From Pseudomonas sessilinigenes (GTDB taxonomy: Bacteria; Pseudomonadota; Gammaproteobacteria; Pseudomonadales; Pseudomonadaceae): 64,000 nucleotides of DNA. The DNA lies in NCBI RefSeq assembly GCF_003850565.1, contig NZ_CP027706.1, positions 6,262,001 through 6,326,000 of the forward strand, written 5' to 3'. The stretch's first letter is position 1, and each line of letters begins with the position of its first letter. Below, in pieces: positions 1-7,558 of this stretch. The notes under the pieces were generated by a model. That model had not been told where the DNA came from, did not search any database, and saw only the letters and a program-made list of their open reading frames with translations. The position numbers and the translations under genes were made by a program.

Positions 1-1418
1 CCCCTGCCCCCGATAACACCCCACTCCAGCCCCTGCCCACCGACCTGGTGGATGAACTGACCGCTCTGCTGGGCCAGCGCTTCAGCACCGCCGCCAGTGT
101 TCGCGAGCATCACGGCCGGGACATCTCCGCCCTCGATCCGCTGCCGCCGCAAGGGGTGGCCTTCGTCCATCACCTCGACGAAATCATCGCTGTGCAGCAG
201 GCCTGCCATCGCCATCGGGTGCCGATCATTCCCTACGGCAGCGGCAGCTCCCTGGAAGGCTGGTTGCATGCGGTCCACGGTGGGGTGTGCATCGATGTAT
301 CGGCGATGAACCAGATCCTGGAGATCCGCGTCGACGACATGGACGTCACCGTGCAACCTGGGGTAACCCGCAAGCAGCTCAATGCCGCGCTGCACGGCAC
401 CGGCCTGTTCTTCCCCATCGACCCCGGCGCCGACGCCTCTCTGGGTGGCATGGCGGCGACCCGGGCCTCGGGCACCAACGCCGTGCGCTACGGCACCATG
501 CGCGAAAATGTCCTGGCCCTGACCGCGGTGCTGGCCGATGGCCGCGTGCTGCACACCGGCGGCCGGGCGCGCAAATCCTCCTCGGGCTACGACCTTACCC
601 ATCTGCTGGTGGGCTCCGGCGGCACCCTGGCCACGGTGGCCGAGCTGACGGTGAAGTTGCACCCGATCCCCGAGGCAATTTCTGCTGCGGTGTGCAATTT
701 CCCCAGCGTCGATCAGGCGGTGCAAACCGTGATCCAGGCCATCCAGCTGGGAGTGCCGATTGCCCGTATCGAACTGATCGACGCCCTCACCGTGCGCGCC
801 CTGAACGCCTACAGCAAAACCCGGTTGAACGAAGCGCCGTCACTGTTCTTCGAACTGCACGGCTCCGAGTCCTCGGTCAAGGAACAGGTGGAAACCATCC
901 GCCTGCTGGCCGACGAACACGGCGGCCAGGATTTCGAATGGGCGGTGCACCCGGAAGACCGCAGCCGCCTGTGGCAGGCACGGCACGATGGTTACTTCGC
1001 CGCCGTGGCCCTGCGCCCCGGCTGCCGCGCCCTGACCACCGACGCCGTGGTGCCGATCTCGCGCCTGGCCGAATGCATCGAAGCCACCTCCGCCGACCTG
1101 CAACAACAAGGCCTGCTGGCGCCGATCTTCGGCCATGTGGGCGACGGCAATTTCCATGCGGTGATCCTGGTCGACCCCGACGACCCCGAGGAAGTGCAAC
1201 GCGCCGACGGCGTGGCCCAGCGCCTGGCGGAACGGGCCATCGCCCTGCAGGGTTCCTGCACCGGCGAGCACGGCATCGGCCTGACCAAGCAGGCCTATAT
1301 GAGCCTGGAGCACGGGCAGAACGCGGTGGATGCGATGGCGGCGATCAAGGCCGCCCTCGACCCACGGCAACTGATGAACCCGGGCAAGATCTTCCCCCGC
1401 GGCCCGGCCACCGACTAA
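1..1418 (+). CDS. FAD-binding oxidase, D-lactate/glycolate dehydrogenase type (probably 5' partial)
   Basis: Probable FAD-linked 2-hydroxyacid dehydrogenase. The N-terminal half carries an FAD-binding type 4 (PCMH-like) fold: the PYGSGSSLEG motif, then DPGADASLGGMAATRASG and VGSGGTLATVAEL. The C-terminal half has FAD-oxidase_C motifs: HVGDGNFHAVI, CTGEHGIGLTKQ and the terminal MNPGKIFP. This order is typical of Dld/GlcD-like enzymes oxidising D-lactate or glycolate to the keto acid. The frame is open to the window edge (first full codon at base 3). The only internal start near the front is a GTG at 48 without a ribosome site, so the true start probably lies upstream. A LysR gene follows after 24 bp and an MFS carrier after that, suggesting a small hydroxy-acid uptake and oxidation unit. 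The substrate is inferred. Confidence 0.85.
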   Translation, partial: PAPDNTPLQPLPTDLVDELTALLGQRFSTAASVREHHGRDISALDPLPPQGVAFVHHLDEIIAVQQACHRHRVPIIPYGSGSSLEGWLHAVHGGVCIDVSAMNQILEIRVDDMDVTVQPGVTRKQLNAALHGTGLFFPIDPGADASLGGMAATRASGTNAVRYGTMRENVLALTAVLADGRVLHTGGRARKSSSGYDLTHLLVGSGGTLATVAELTVKLHPIPEAISAAVCNFPSVDQAVQTVIQAIQLGVPIARIELIDALTVRALNAYSKTRLNEAPSLFFELHGSESSVKEQVETIRLLADEHGGQDFEWAVHPEDRSRLWQARHDGYFAAVALRPGCRALTTDAVVPISRLAECIEATSADLQQQGLLAPIFGHVGDGNFHAVILVDPDDPEEVQRADGVAQRLAERAIALQGSCTGEHGIGLTKQAYMSLEHGQNAVDAMAAIKAALDPRQLMNPGKIFPRGPATD

Positions 1419-1442
1419 GGCTGCCCCCGCCAAGGAGCCCCC

Positions 1443-2390
1443 ATGGAAATCCGCCAGCTGAAATACTTCGTCGCCGTGGTCGATGCCGGCAGCCTGTCCC
1501 GCGCAGCCCGGGAGGTACACGTGGCGCAATCGGCCCTGAGCAAGCAGATGTCGGCCCTGGAAGCCGACCTCGGCGCCCAGTTGTTCCATCGCAGCAACAG
1601 CGGTATCCGCGTCAACGATGCCGGCAAACTGTTCTACGAATACGCCCAGGGCCTGCTCAAGCACCTGCAGGACGCCCGCGCCGCACTCAGCAGCGAACCC
1701 GGCGCGTTGACCGGTTCCATCGTCGTCGCCCTGCCCCAGAGCGTGGCCAGCACCGTGGCCCTGCCGCTGATCCAGGCCGTGGCCCGCACCTACCCCAAGG
1801 TCGAGCTGCACCTCAATGAAGAACTCACCGGCAACCTGGTGGACCAGCTGGTGCGGGGCCGGGTCGACATCGCCCTGTTCACGCCCATCGGCCTGCCGCC
1901 ACAAGTCAGCTTCAGCCCGCTGCTGGAAGAAGACTTCTACCTGATCCACCGTGCCGACGACCGTCACGCCCCGCCACCGGGCGAGGTGACCCTGGCCGAA
2001 GCCGTGGCCCGGCCGCTGGTGTTTCCCAGCCGCGCCCACAGCCACAGCACCCGGGCCTGCGTCGACCAGGCCCTGGAGCGCTTGCACTTGCCACCGGCCC
2101 AGGTGGCCATGGAAGTCAACTCGGTGCACATCCTCAAGAGCGCCGTGGAGGCCGGCATCGGCCCCAGCATCATGCCGCTGAACCTGGCCCTGCGCGAAGT
2201 CGCCGAAGGCCGGCTGGTGGCCCATGCCATTGAGCCCCGGGAAGTCTTTCGCACCCTGGGCATCTGCGTCTGCGAAGCCCTGCCCGGCAGCAACCTGCGC
2301 AGTGCCATCGCCAACCTGATCGCCCAGGTAGTGCGCGACATGAGCCGCTCCGGCGAATGGCCTGCCACCCGCCTGCTGCCCGAGACCTGA
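1443..2390 (+). CDS. LysR-family transcriptional regulator
   Basis: LysR-type regulator of 315 residues, the usual family length. The N-terminal winged helix-turn-helix starts MEIRQLKYFVAVVDAGS and continues with AQSALSKQMSALEADLG, the recognition-helix region. The rest is a periplasmic-binding-protein-like effector domain beginning near residue 90 (GSIVVALPQSVAS). It sits 24 bp after the dehydrogenase and 48 bp before the MFS gene, all on the same strand, so it is likely co-transcribed with them and may respond to the carried or oxidised acid. An AAGGAG ribosome site precedes the ATG. The effector is unknown; the NAC/CynR-like subgroup is a guess. Confidence 0.9.
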   Translation: MEIRQLKYFVAVVDAGSLSRAAREVHVAQSALSKQMSALEADLGAQLFHRSNSGIRVNDAGKLFYEYAQGLLKHLQDARAALSSEPGALTGSIVVALPQSVASTVALPLIQAVARTYPKVELHLNEELTGNLVDQLVRGRVDIALFTPIGLPPQVSFSPLLEEDFYLIHRADDRHAPPPGEVTLAEAVARPLVFPSRAHSHSTRACVDQALERLHLPPAQVAMEVNSVHILKSAVEAGIGPSIMPLNLALREVAEGRLVAHAIEPREVFRTLGICVCEALPGSNLRSAIANLIAQVVRDMSRSGEWPATRLLPET

Positions 2391-2438
2391 ACCGCTGTTT
2401 CATCCATTGCTTCGACAACAAGAATAAAGAGGCTAGCC

Positions 2439-3758
2439 ATGAACCGACCTTCCCCGCCGCCTGCGGCTCTCGACGACGCGGCCCTGCACTCGGCCTACCG
2501 CAAGACCGCCTGGCGCATCATCCCGCTGCTGATCCTGTGTTACCTGGTGGCCTACCTGGACCGGGTCAACGTCGGCTTCGCCAAGTTGCAGATGCTCGAC
2601 GACCTGAAGTTCAGCGAAGCGGTGTACGGCCTGGGTGCCGGGATCTTCTTCGTCGGCTACCTGCTGTTCGAGATCCCCAGCAACGTCGCCCTGCACCGCT
2701 TCGGCGCGCGGCGCTGGATCGCGCGGATCATGGTCACCTGGGGCCTGTTATCGGCGGCGATGATGTTCATCCAGACGCCGCTGACCTTCTACGTGTTGCG
2801 GCTGCTGATCGGCATTGCCGAAGCCGGCTTCTTCCCCGGCATCATCTTCTACCTCACCACCTGGTTCCCCAGCCAGCGCCGAGGGGTGATGACCGCCCTG
2901 TTCATCATGGCCCTGCCAATTTCCAGCCTGTTCGGCTCATTGATCTCGGGCCTGATCCTGCAACACCTCAACGGTGTGTCCGGCTACGCCGGCTGGCAAT
3001 GGCTATTCGTCATCGAAGGCCTGCCCGCCGTGGCCCTTGGCGCCGCGGTGTTCTTCCTCCTGCGCGACCGCATCGCCGACGCCCACTGGCTCACCCCGCA
3101 AGAACGCCACGGCATGCAAGCCGCCATCGACCGCGAAGCCGCCCACAAACAAAGCCACCGCCTGCGCGACGGCCTGCTCAACCCACAGATCTGGCTGCTG
3201 GGCGCGGTGTACTTCTGCCTGGTGCTGGGCCAGTACGTCATCAGCTTCTGGCTGCCCACCATCATCCGCAACAGCGGCGTGCAGCAGCCCTGGGCCATCG
3301 GCGTGCTCACCGCCCTGCCCTACGCCGCCGCAGCGGTGACCATGGTGCTGGTGGGACGCAGCTCGGACCGCCACGGCGAATATCGCTGGCACCTGGCGGT
3401 CTGCGCGGGGATTGGCGCGCTAGGTGTGGCGTTCGGCACTTTCTTTGGTGACAACCTGGTATTGGCCATGTTCGGCCTGATCATCGGCACTGCTGCCATG
3501 ATCAGCAGCCTGCCGGTGTTCTGGGGCTTGCCCACCGCCGTAGTGGGCGGCGCCGCAGCCGCGGCGGGCGTGGCGTTGATCAACACCCTGGGCAACGTGG
3601 CGGGGTTCTTCAGCACCATCGTGGTGGGCTGGCTGACCCAGGTGACCGGCAATACCCAGGCTGCGATGTACTTCATGGCGGCGATCCTGCTGATCGGAGG
3701 AGCCCTGGGCTTGATGGTCAACCACATGCGCAAGGCGGCACGGCTACAAACGGCCTGA
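2439..3758 (+). CDS. MFS transporter, anion:cation symporter (ACS) type
   Basis: Twelve-helix major facilitator of 439 residues in the inner membrane. The first helix carries CYLVAYLDRVNVGFAKLQM, a signature of the ACS family (tartrate, phthalate, hexuronate and related organic-anion carriers), and the loop between helices 2 and 3 reads FGARRWIARIMVTWG. A central hydrophilic loop lies around residues 205-245. The gene is the third in a plus-strand group with an FAD hydroxy-acid dehydrogenase and a LysR regulator, which makes a hydroxy- or dicarboxylate substrate plausible. The start has an AGAGG-like site 10 bp upstream. The specific substrate cannot be read from sequence. Confidence 0.88.
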   Translation: MNRPSPPPAALDDAALHSAYRKTAWRIIPLLILCYLVAYLDRVNVGFAKLQMLDDLKFSEAVYGLGAGIFFVGYLLFEIPSNVALHRFGARRWIARIMVTWGLLSAAMMFIQTPLTFYVLRLLIGIAEAGFFPGIIFYLTTWFPSQRRGVMTALFIMALPISSLFGSLISGLILQHLNGVSGYAGWQWLFVIEGLPAVALGAAVFFLLRDRIADAHWLTPQERHGMQAAIDREAAHKQSHRLRDGLLNPQIWLLGAVYFCLVLGQYVISFWLPTIIRNSGVQQPWAIGVLTALPYAAAAVTMVLVGRSSDRHGEYRWHLAVCAGIGALGVAFGTFFGDNLVLAMFGLIIGTAAMISSLPVFWGLPTAVVGGAAAAAGVALINTLGNVAGFFSTIVVGWLTQVTGNTQAAMYFMAAILLIGGALGLMVNHMRKAARLQTA

Positions 3759-3768
3759 CGCCGCCCCC

Positions 3769-3822
3769 TGCAGGAGATGGCTTGCCGGCGAAGGCGTCCT
3801 CAAGACCGCCCTCGCTGGCACA
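3769..3822. repeat. REP-like inverted pair
   Basis: TGCAGGAGATGGCTTGCC followed by GGCGAAGGCG, then after a short spacer CCGCCCTCGCTGGCA. The halves form an imperfect hairpin and resemble Pseudomonas REP sequences (GGAGC..GGCTTGCCGGCGA). It lies directly after the MFS gene stop and may protect the 3' end of that transcript. Confidence 0.5.
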
Positions 3823-3890
3823 AATATCGAAACTATCTACCTACGCTGCCCCACCACACCCGAGAGCAACACCATCGCGGACCACTTGAA

Positions 3891-4067
3891 TCAGTCCAGC
3901 CACCCGTTCAACAGCGTCTCGTCCGCATCGTCATCGAGGCTCTGATGGATATTGGCGTAGTACCACACGATCTCGGTTTTCTCGCGAAAATCATCAACCC
4001 TGTCCGCCTGAATCAGCACAGGGGATTGCTTGTCATCCATACGAGGCTCCACAGCTTCCAGGCTCAT
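3891..4067 (-). CDS. small hypothetical protein, 58 aa
   Basis: Open frame of 58 codons on the minus strand starting MSLEAVEPRMDDKQSPVLIQ and ending TLLNGWLD before TGA. It is acidic and hydrophilic, with an EIVWYYANIHQSLDDDADE stretch, no signal peptide and no membrane segment. An inner ATG at codon 10 (base 4040) has a GGAG six bases upstream and may be the real start, giving 49 residues. It lies tail to tail with the MFS gene and 47 bp downstream of an exported-protein gene on the same strand. I do not recognise the family. The protein-like composition and the lack of any competing gene are the support. Confidence 0.5.
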   Translation of the reverse strand: MSLEAVEPRMDDKQSPVLIQADRVDDFREKTEIVWYYANIHQSLDDDADETLLNGWLD

Positions 4068-4114
4068 CTAACCCACTGGCCACCACGTCCCCAAAGGGCG
4101 CAAGCGAACGGGCC

Positions 4115-4801
4115 TCAAGGCAACGGCGCAAAGCTGCCACCGCCCTCGTTCCAGCGAAACCCCGGGAACTTGCAGCCCTTGAAAACAACCTGCAGTTGCT
4201 CACCCTCACCCTGCAACTGCAAGGTATCCACCCCTTGATTCGGACAGCCCGGTGCCGCGATCGCCAGGCTCACGAGCAGTTTGCCAGTGCTCTTGTCCAT
4301 CACCTCCACCGTCGTGATCCGCCGATCACTGCCCTGCATCGGCACCTGGAAATACCAGCGTTTGGTAGAAGCACGCTGCAACAGCGTGGTGACCGGCTGT
4401 GGCCAGGAACGATCCGAATCCACCAGGCCCACCAGTTTCAGGGCAATGGGCAAGGACTTGCCCGTGCGATAACTGGTCCAGGTGCCGCGCACCTGTTCCT
4501 GCTGGCGGGAGTTCATCAGGTCATTGAACTGCAGGCGCGCCACCGGCAGGCCCTGCTCGTCCAGCTCATCCATGGCCAGCACCTTGTTGCTGTAGCTGAA
4601 GGTCGGCTTGAGACGGATCGGCGTGCGATAGCGCTGATAGGCATAGGTGCCCTGGTAGACCGCATTCTGGTTGCCCAGGGTCAAGACAATCGCCTGCTTG
4701 CCCACCGTGCCCTCGTACACCCCATGGGACGCCTGGGCCGGCAGCAGCCACAGCGCCAACAACACAGCAGCCAGGCCCCGGAAAAAATCCAATCCGCGCA
4801 T
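4115..4801 (-). CDS. exported protein of unknown function, YxGTxG family, paralogue A
   Basis: Protein of 228 residues with a clear Sec signal peptide (RGLAAVLLALWLL, cleavage near PAQAS, residue 25). The mature part begins with YEGTVGKQAIVLTL (29-42) followed by YAYQRYRTPIRL (53-64). The same two blocks occur in the 343-residue protein at 15898-16929, and the first also in the upstream neighbour. The beta-rich pattern suggests a secreted or periplasmic beta-barrel/sandwich protein. The start overlaps the stop of the upstream gene by one base (TGATG), indicating translational coupling. Function is unknown. Confidence 0.75.
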   Translation of the reverse strand: MRGLDFFRGLAAVLLALWLLPAQASHGVYEGTVGKQAIVLTLGNQNAVYQGTYAYQRYRTPIRLKPTFSYSNKVLAMDELDEQGLPVARLQFNDLMNSRQQEQVRGTWTSYRTGKSLPIALKLVGLVDSDRSWPQPVTTLLQRASTKRWYFQVPMQGSDRRITTVEVMDKSTGKLLVSLAIAAPGCPNQGVDTLQLQGEGEQLQVVFKGCKFPGFRWNEGGGSFAPLP

Positions 4802-5769
4802 CAGAAACGCTCCTCGCCAGACGACAGGTATTGCAAACGCTCAGGGCTGATCACCCGGTAAAAATCCCAACGCCGAGTGCGCTTGTCGTAATCGATAAAG
4901 TCCTGCTTGCTGAACTCCATCTGGCCACTGGGAGAAAAGCGCAGATCGCCGTCCGCCGCGAACTGCTCCATCTGCGGGTGGCGCAGATATCCCCGGCTCT
5001 CGCGGTAAAACAGGTAGTACTGAGTGGGCGCGCACCACTGCCGGCCATCCGCCTCCGTCAGGCGATAGCTTTGGGCCCGGAAATCCATCCGCGCCTCGGC
5101 CTGGAAATGGCCAAAGGTCAGGGTTTGGGTGCCCACCGGCGACAGGCACCACTGCCCGCGAATGTCCTGCACTTGCTTTCCGGTGTTACGACTGATCACC
5201 CGAATACTGTCCACCAGCGCCACCTCCTCCCCGGCCTTGCGCGCGGCATGCACACTGAAATAGAAGTCCCGATCGAACACCGGCTGCAGCAACTCCCCCT
5301 CAAACGCTTCCCGCTGGCTGCCGCCAAAGCGCGTCACCCGCTGCAACTGCAACGGCTGCTGCGTGCCCGTGCGCAAATCCACCAGACTGCCCTGCAACGA
5401 ATCAGCACCCTCGGCGAACGGCTGTAACGACACCGCCGTCGCCGGCAGGGTCGGGTTGTCCATGATGTTGATCAACAGCGCAGAGCCGGGGTGGAAAGGC
5501 GTGGATTCCAACGCCATGGGCAGGCGCTCAGACTCGGAAAACCAATAGCCGGACATACCGCCGCCGTATTGCGAGTCGTAGGTGAGCGCCAGTTCAACCG
5601 GGGTGTCGCCGAGGGTGCCGCGGTAGGTGGTGGTGGGGTTGGCTTGGGCGGTTGCGGTGAAGAGCCCGAAGCCAAGCAAGAATACTGGGGCCAGGCGCAA
5701 AAGGAAGTGTTGCAAGTGACGCCGTTTGCCAGCCCTTGTTTGCGTACTGCTGCCAGTGGGCTGGGTCAT
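4801..5769 (-). CDS. exported protein of unknown function, YxGTxG family, paralogue B
   Basis: Protein of 322 residues with a long basic n-region (RAGKRRH) and a hydrophobic core (LAPVFLLGFGLF) followed by ATAQA, consistent with a signal peptide cleaved near residue 43. The mature N-terminus has YRGTLGDTPVELAL (49-62) and SGYWFSESERLPMAL (73-87), matching the block in the downstream coupled gene and in the gene at 15898. Good AAGGAG ribosome site. The C-terminal half has no motif I recognise. The one-base coupling with the next gene suggests the two products work together in the periplasm or at the outer membrane. No function can be assigned. Confidence 0.75.
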   Translation of the reverse strand: MTQPTGSSTQTRAGKRRHLQHFLLRLAPVFLLGFGLFTATAQANPTTTYRGTLGDTPVELALTYDSQYGGGMSGYWFSESERLPMALESTPFHPGSALLINIMDNPTLPATAVSLQPFAEGADSLQGSLVDLRTGTQQPLQLQRVTRFGGSQREAFEGELLQPVFDRDFYFSVHAARKAGEEVALVDSIRVISRNTGKQVQDIRGQWCLSPVGTQTLTFGHFQAEARMDFRAQSYRLTEADGRQWCAPTQYYLFYRESRGYLRHPQMEQFAADGDLRFSPSGQMEFSKQDFIDYDKRTRRWDFYRVISPERLQYLSSGEERF

Positions 5770-6012
5770 ACCTGCGCTCCTTGCGGTGGGGAAAAGGGGC
5801 GCAGAATAGCAGCCGTTTGTGTTGCCAATGCAATCGCTGTTTGTGTAGCGAATATGAACTCCTTAAAGAAAGCAGCTACTCCTAAAGATTTCATCCCCTA
5901 TTCATCGTCTAATTCACAACCCGGTGTAAGGCTAGTCCCTTTCTATTGAGCGACTTTTACTAGCAAATCCCAACCGCTTGCGCCTAATACTTTGGCTGTC
6001 TAGGCTCGGTTC

Positions 6013-6031
6013 ATCACTGCATATCAGTGAT
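6013..6031. promoter_or_regulatory. perfect inverted repeat in the leader of the DUF3077-like gene
   Basis: ATCACTG-CATAT-CAGTGAT, a 7-bp perfect stem with a 5-base loop, 58 bp upstream of the start at 6089, within the gene-less stretch 5770-6088. It could be an operator dyad or an RNA hairpin in the 5' leader. No other element is evident in that stretch. Confidence 0.4.
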
Positions 6032-6088
6032 CGGGTTTAGCAGCTCGAAATAGCACATTGGGGCACCCACTGACATTGGAGATGCACC

Positions 6089-6472
6089 ATGAAAAAGCTC
6101 GTTGCTGATCCGCCCCTGTCCTTACCTGGACAATTCAGAACCCCCGAACACGGTATCGACACCCAGCGCATTCGCTTGGCCTTGGCAGCGCATAGCACTG
6201 AAACATCGATCCTCAATAGTCTGAAAAACACCGTACCTACATCCGTAGGTCATCAATCCATGTTTAGTGTCCGTCCCGGCATCAATGCTTAAGAAGCGTT
6301 GGTGCATGTGTCGTTGCTGCTGGACTGTACGGTACAGGTCAGCGATGAAATCACCGAGCGCGCCAGCGGTGTGGAGCGTGGGTTGATTTGGTCGATGATC
6401 CATTCGGTGGAGATGGCTAGAGCAGTGGTGGATTCGTTGCTGGATGCCAATAAACCACCGAAAGCTCGGTAA
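6089..6472 (+). pseudogene. DUF3077-like small protein interrupted by an in-frame TAA
   Basis: An ATG frame beginning MKKLVADPPLSLPGQF runs 67 codons to a TAA at 6290-6292. The same frame then continues without another stop for 59 codons to the TAA at 6470-6472. The continued part (EALVHVSLLLDCTVQVSDEI, then RGLIWSMIHSVEMARAVVDSLL) is the conserved core I associate with DUF3077-type Pseudomonas proteins, directly following MFSVRPGINA. A single change in the codon after GINA, probably GAA to TAA, would explain the break. A GGAG ribosome site precedes the ATG. It could be a decayed gene, a sequencing error or, less likely, two separate products. Family function is unknown; the DUF assignment is from memory. 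Confidence 0.6.
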
Positions 6473-6505
6473 TCGACTAAACGCTCGAAAGTCCAAAAAG
6501 CAGAA

Positions 6506-6533
6506 AACGGGGTCACCACTGATGTACCCCGTT
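6506..6533 (-). terminator. Rho-independent terminator of the EcsC-family gene
   Basis: Stem AACGGGGT / ACCCCGTT (8 bp, 12-base loop). Read on the minus strand it is followed by TTCTGCTTTTTGG, a T-rich tail, placing it downstream of the minus-strand gene ending at 6627. It also separates that gene from the convergent DUF3077-like gene. Confidence 0.6.
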
Positions 6534-6626
6534 AAGCACCTGATGATCTGACGACGTTTGTCACGCTCGAGTGTGCGGCAGCTTCAACCTCAACGGGCAC
6601 CGACTCAGGCCTGGCGCTGACGCAGG

Positions 6627-7292
6627 TTATTCAGCATTCACTCCTACCTCAACCTTGGCTTTACTGCCATCCCCCACAAACACGTCACGAGCCACATTGC
6701 CCACCGTGTTTGTAGTCACAGAGTCAAACGTCGCACCTACTAGTCCACCCAGCAGAGGAACGGCTTTGCCTAGATTGACCACGCCAGTGCTGCCAAATTT
6801 GGTCAACAAGCGAAAGCCTACGGCTTGATTGATTTTGGTGAGGGTGGCTCCACTGATTTTCTGAATGGAACTGATGGCCAGTTTATTGGCGAAGGAGATG
6901 CCTACATCCTTGAGGATGTCCTTGGCGGCGTTACCGGCCAGACAGGTGTAGACCAGCGTTTTGACCCGATCATCACGAGGGTCGTGGCCACCGATATAGG
7001 CAATGGCAGTGATCATGCGTAACTGCACGTACATGACGCTGGCGATGTTGGCCGGGATGGTCACCGGCAAGGTGATAACACCACCTAGGCCTGTCAGGAA
7101 ACCGGAGGTCGCGGCTTTGGTGTTCTGCCAGCGAATAAGGGAGTTGGTTGCGTCTAGCGCGTTGTCGTTGTTGCTCAGGTATTCATCTGCGAATTCTTTC
7201 GCTGTGCCTGTGCCTGGGATACCGTCCATTGCCTTTTCGTAGGCCCATTCCAGTGCTTGCTGGAGCTTGCTTTCCGTTAATTCCTTGCTCAT
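6627..7292 (-). CDS. EcsC family protein
   Basis: Protein of 221 residues starting MSKELTESKLQQALEWAYEK. The glycine-rich hydrophobic block GFLTGLGGVITLPVTIPANI, then VMYVQLRMITAIAYIGGHD, is characteristic of the EcsC family, whose Bacillus founder lies in the ecs ABC-transporter operon. Several amphipathic or hydrophobic helices suggest membrane association. A longer frame opens at 7343, but the ATG at 7292 matches the natural N-terminus and has an AAGGA element upstream. It stands alone on the minus strand, with a hairpin terminator at 6506-6533. The biochemical role is unknown; pilin, toxin or immunity roles are not indicated. Confidence 0.8.
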   Translation of the reverse strand: MSKELTESKLQQALEWAYEKAMDGIPGTGTAKEFADEYLSNNDNALDATNSLIRWQNTKAATSGFLTGLGGVITLPVTIPANIASVMYVQLRMITAIAYIGGHDPRDDRVKTLVYTCLAGNAAKDILKDVGISFANKLAISSIQKISGATLTKINQAVGFRLLTKFGSTGVVNLGKAVPLLGGLVGATFDSVTTNTVGNVARDVFVGDGSKAKVEVGVNAE

Positions 7293-7500
7293 TGCGAACC
7301 GGCGTCCTTGTTGATGATTGTTGTGTGGGCTAATCCCGACCACAAATAATGGCCGAGAGCCATCATTCTGACTAGTGCGCCTTTAGTCAAATACAAACGC
7401 CGCACCAGGTGGACGTGCGAGCAAGCAAAACAGCTGGGACCCTATCTTTTCAAGCATGTCGGCGGTATTTGGCTTCTAGGCCGTAGTGCTCTTGCGGCCG

Positions 7501-7528
7501 CCTTCGCTGGCAAGCCAGGCTCCTACAC
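7501..7528. repeat. single REP-like sequence
   Basis: CTTCGCTGGCAAGCC followed by AGGCTCCTACA, matching the common Pseudomonas REP core. The central CTGG-CAAG-CCAG is self-complementary. It sits in the intergenic space between the EcsC-family gene and the 3' end of the LtaS-like gene. Confidence 0.55.
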
Positions 7529-7558
7529 GGACCGGCGTCAACCGATGGCTGTGTGGTG

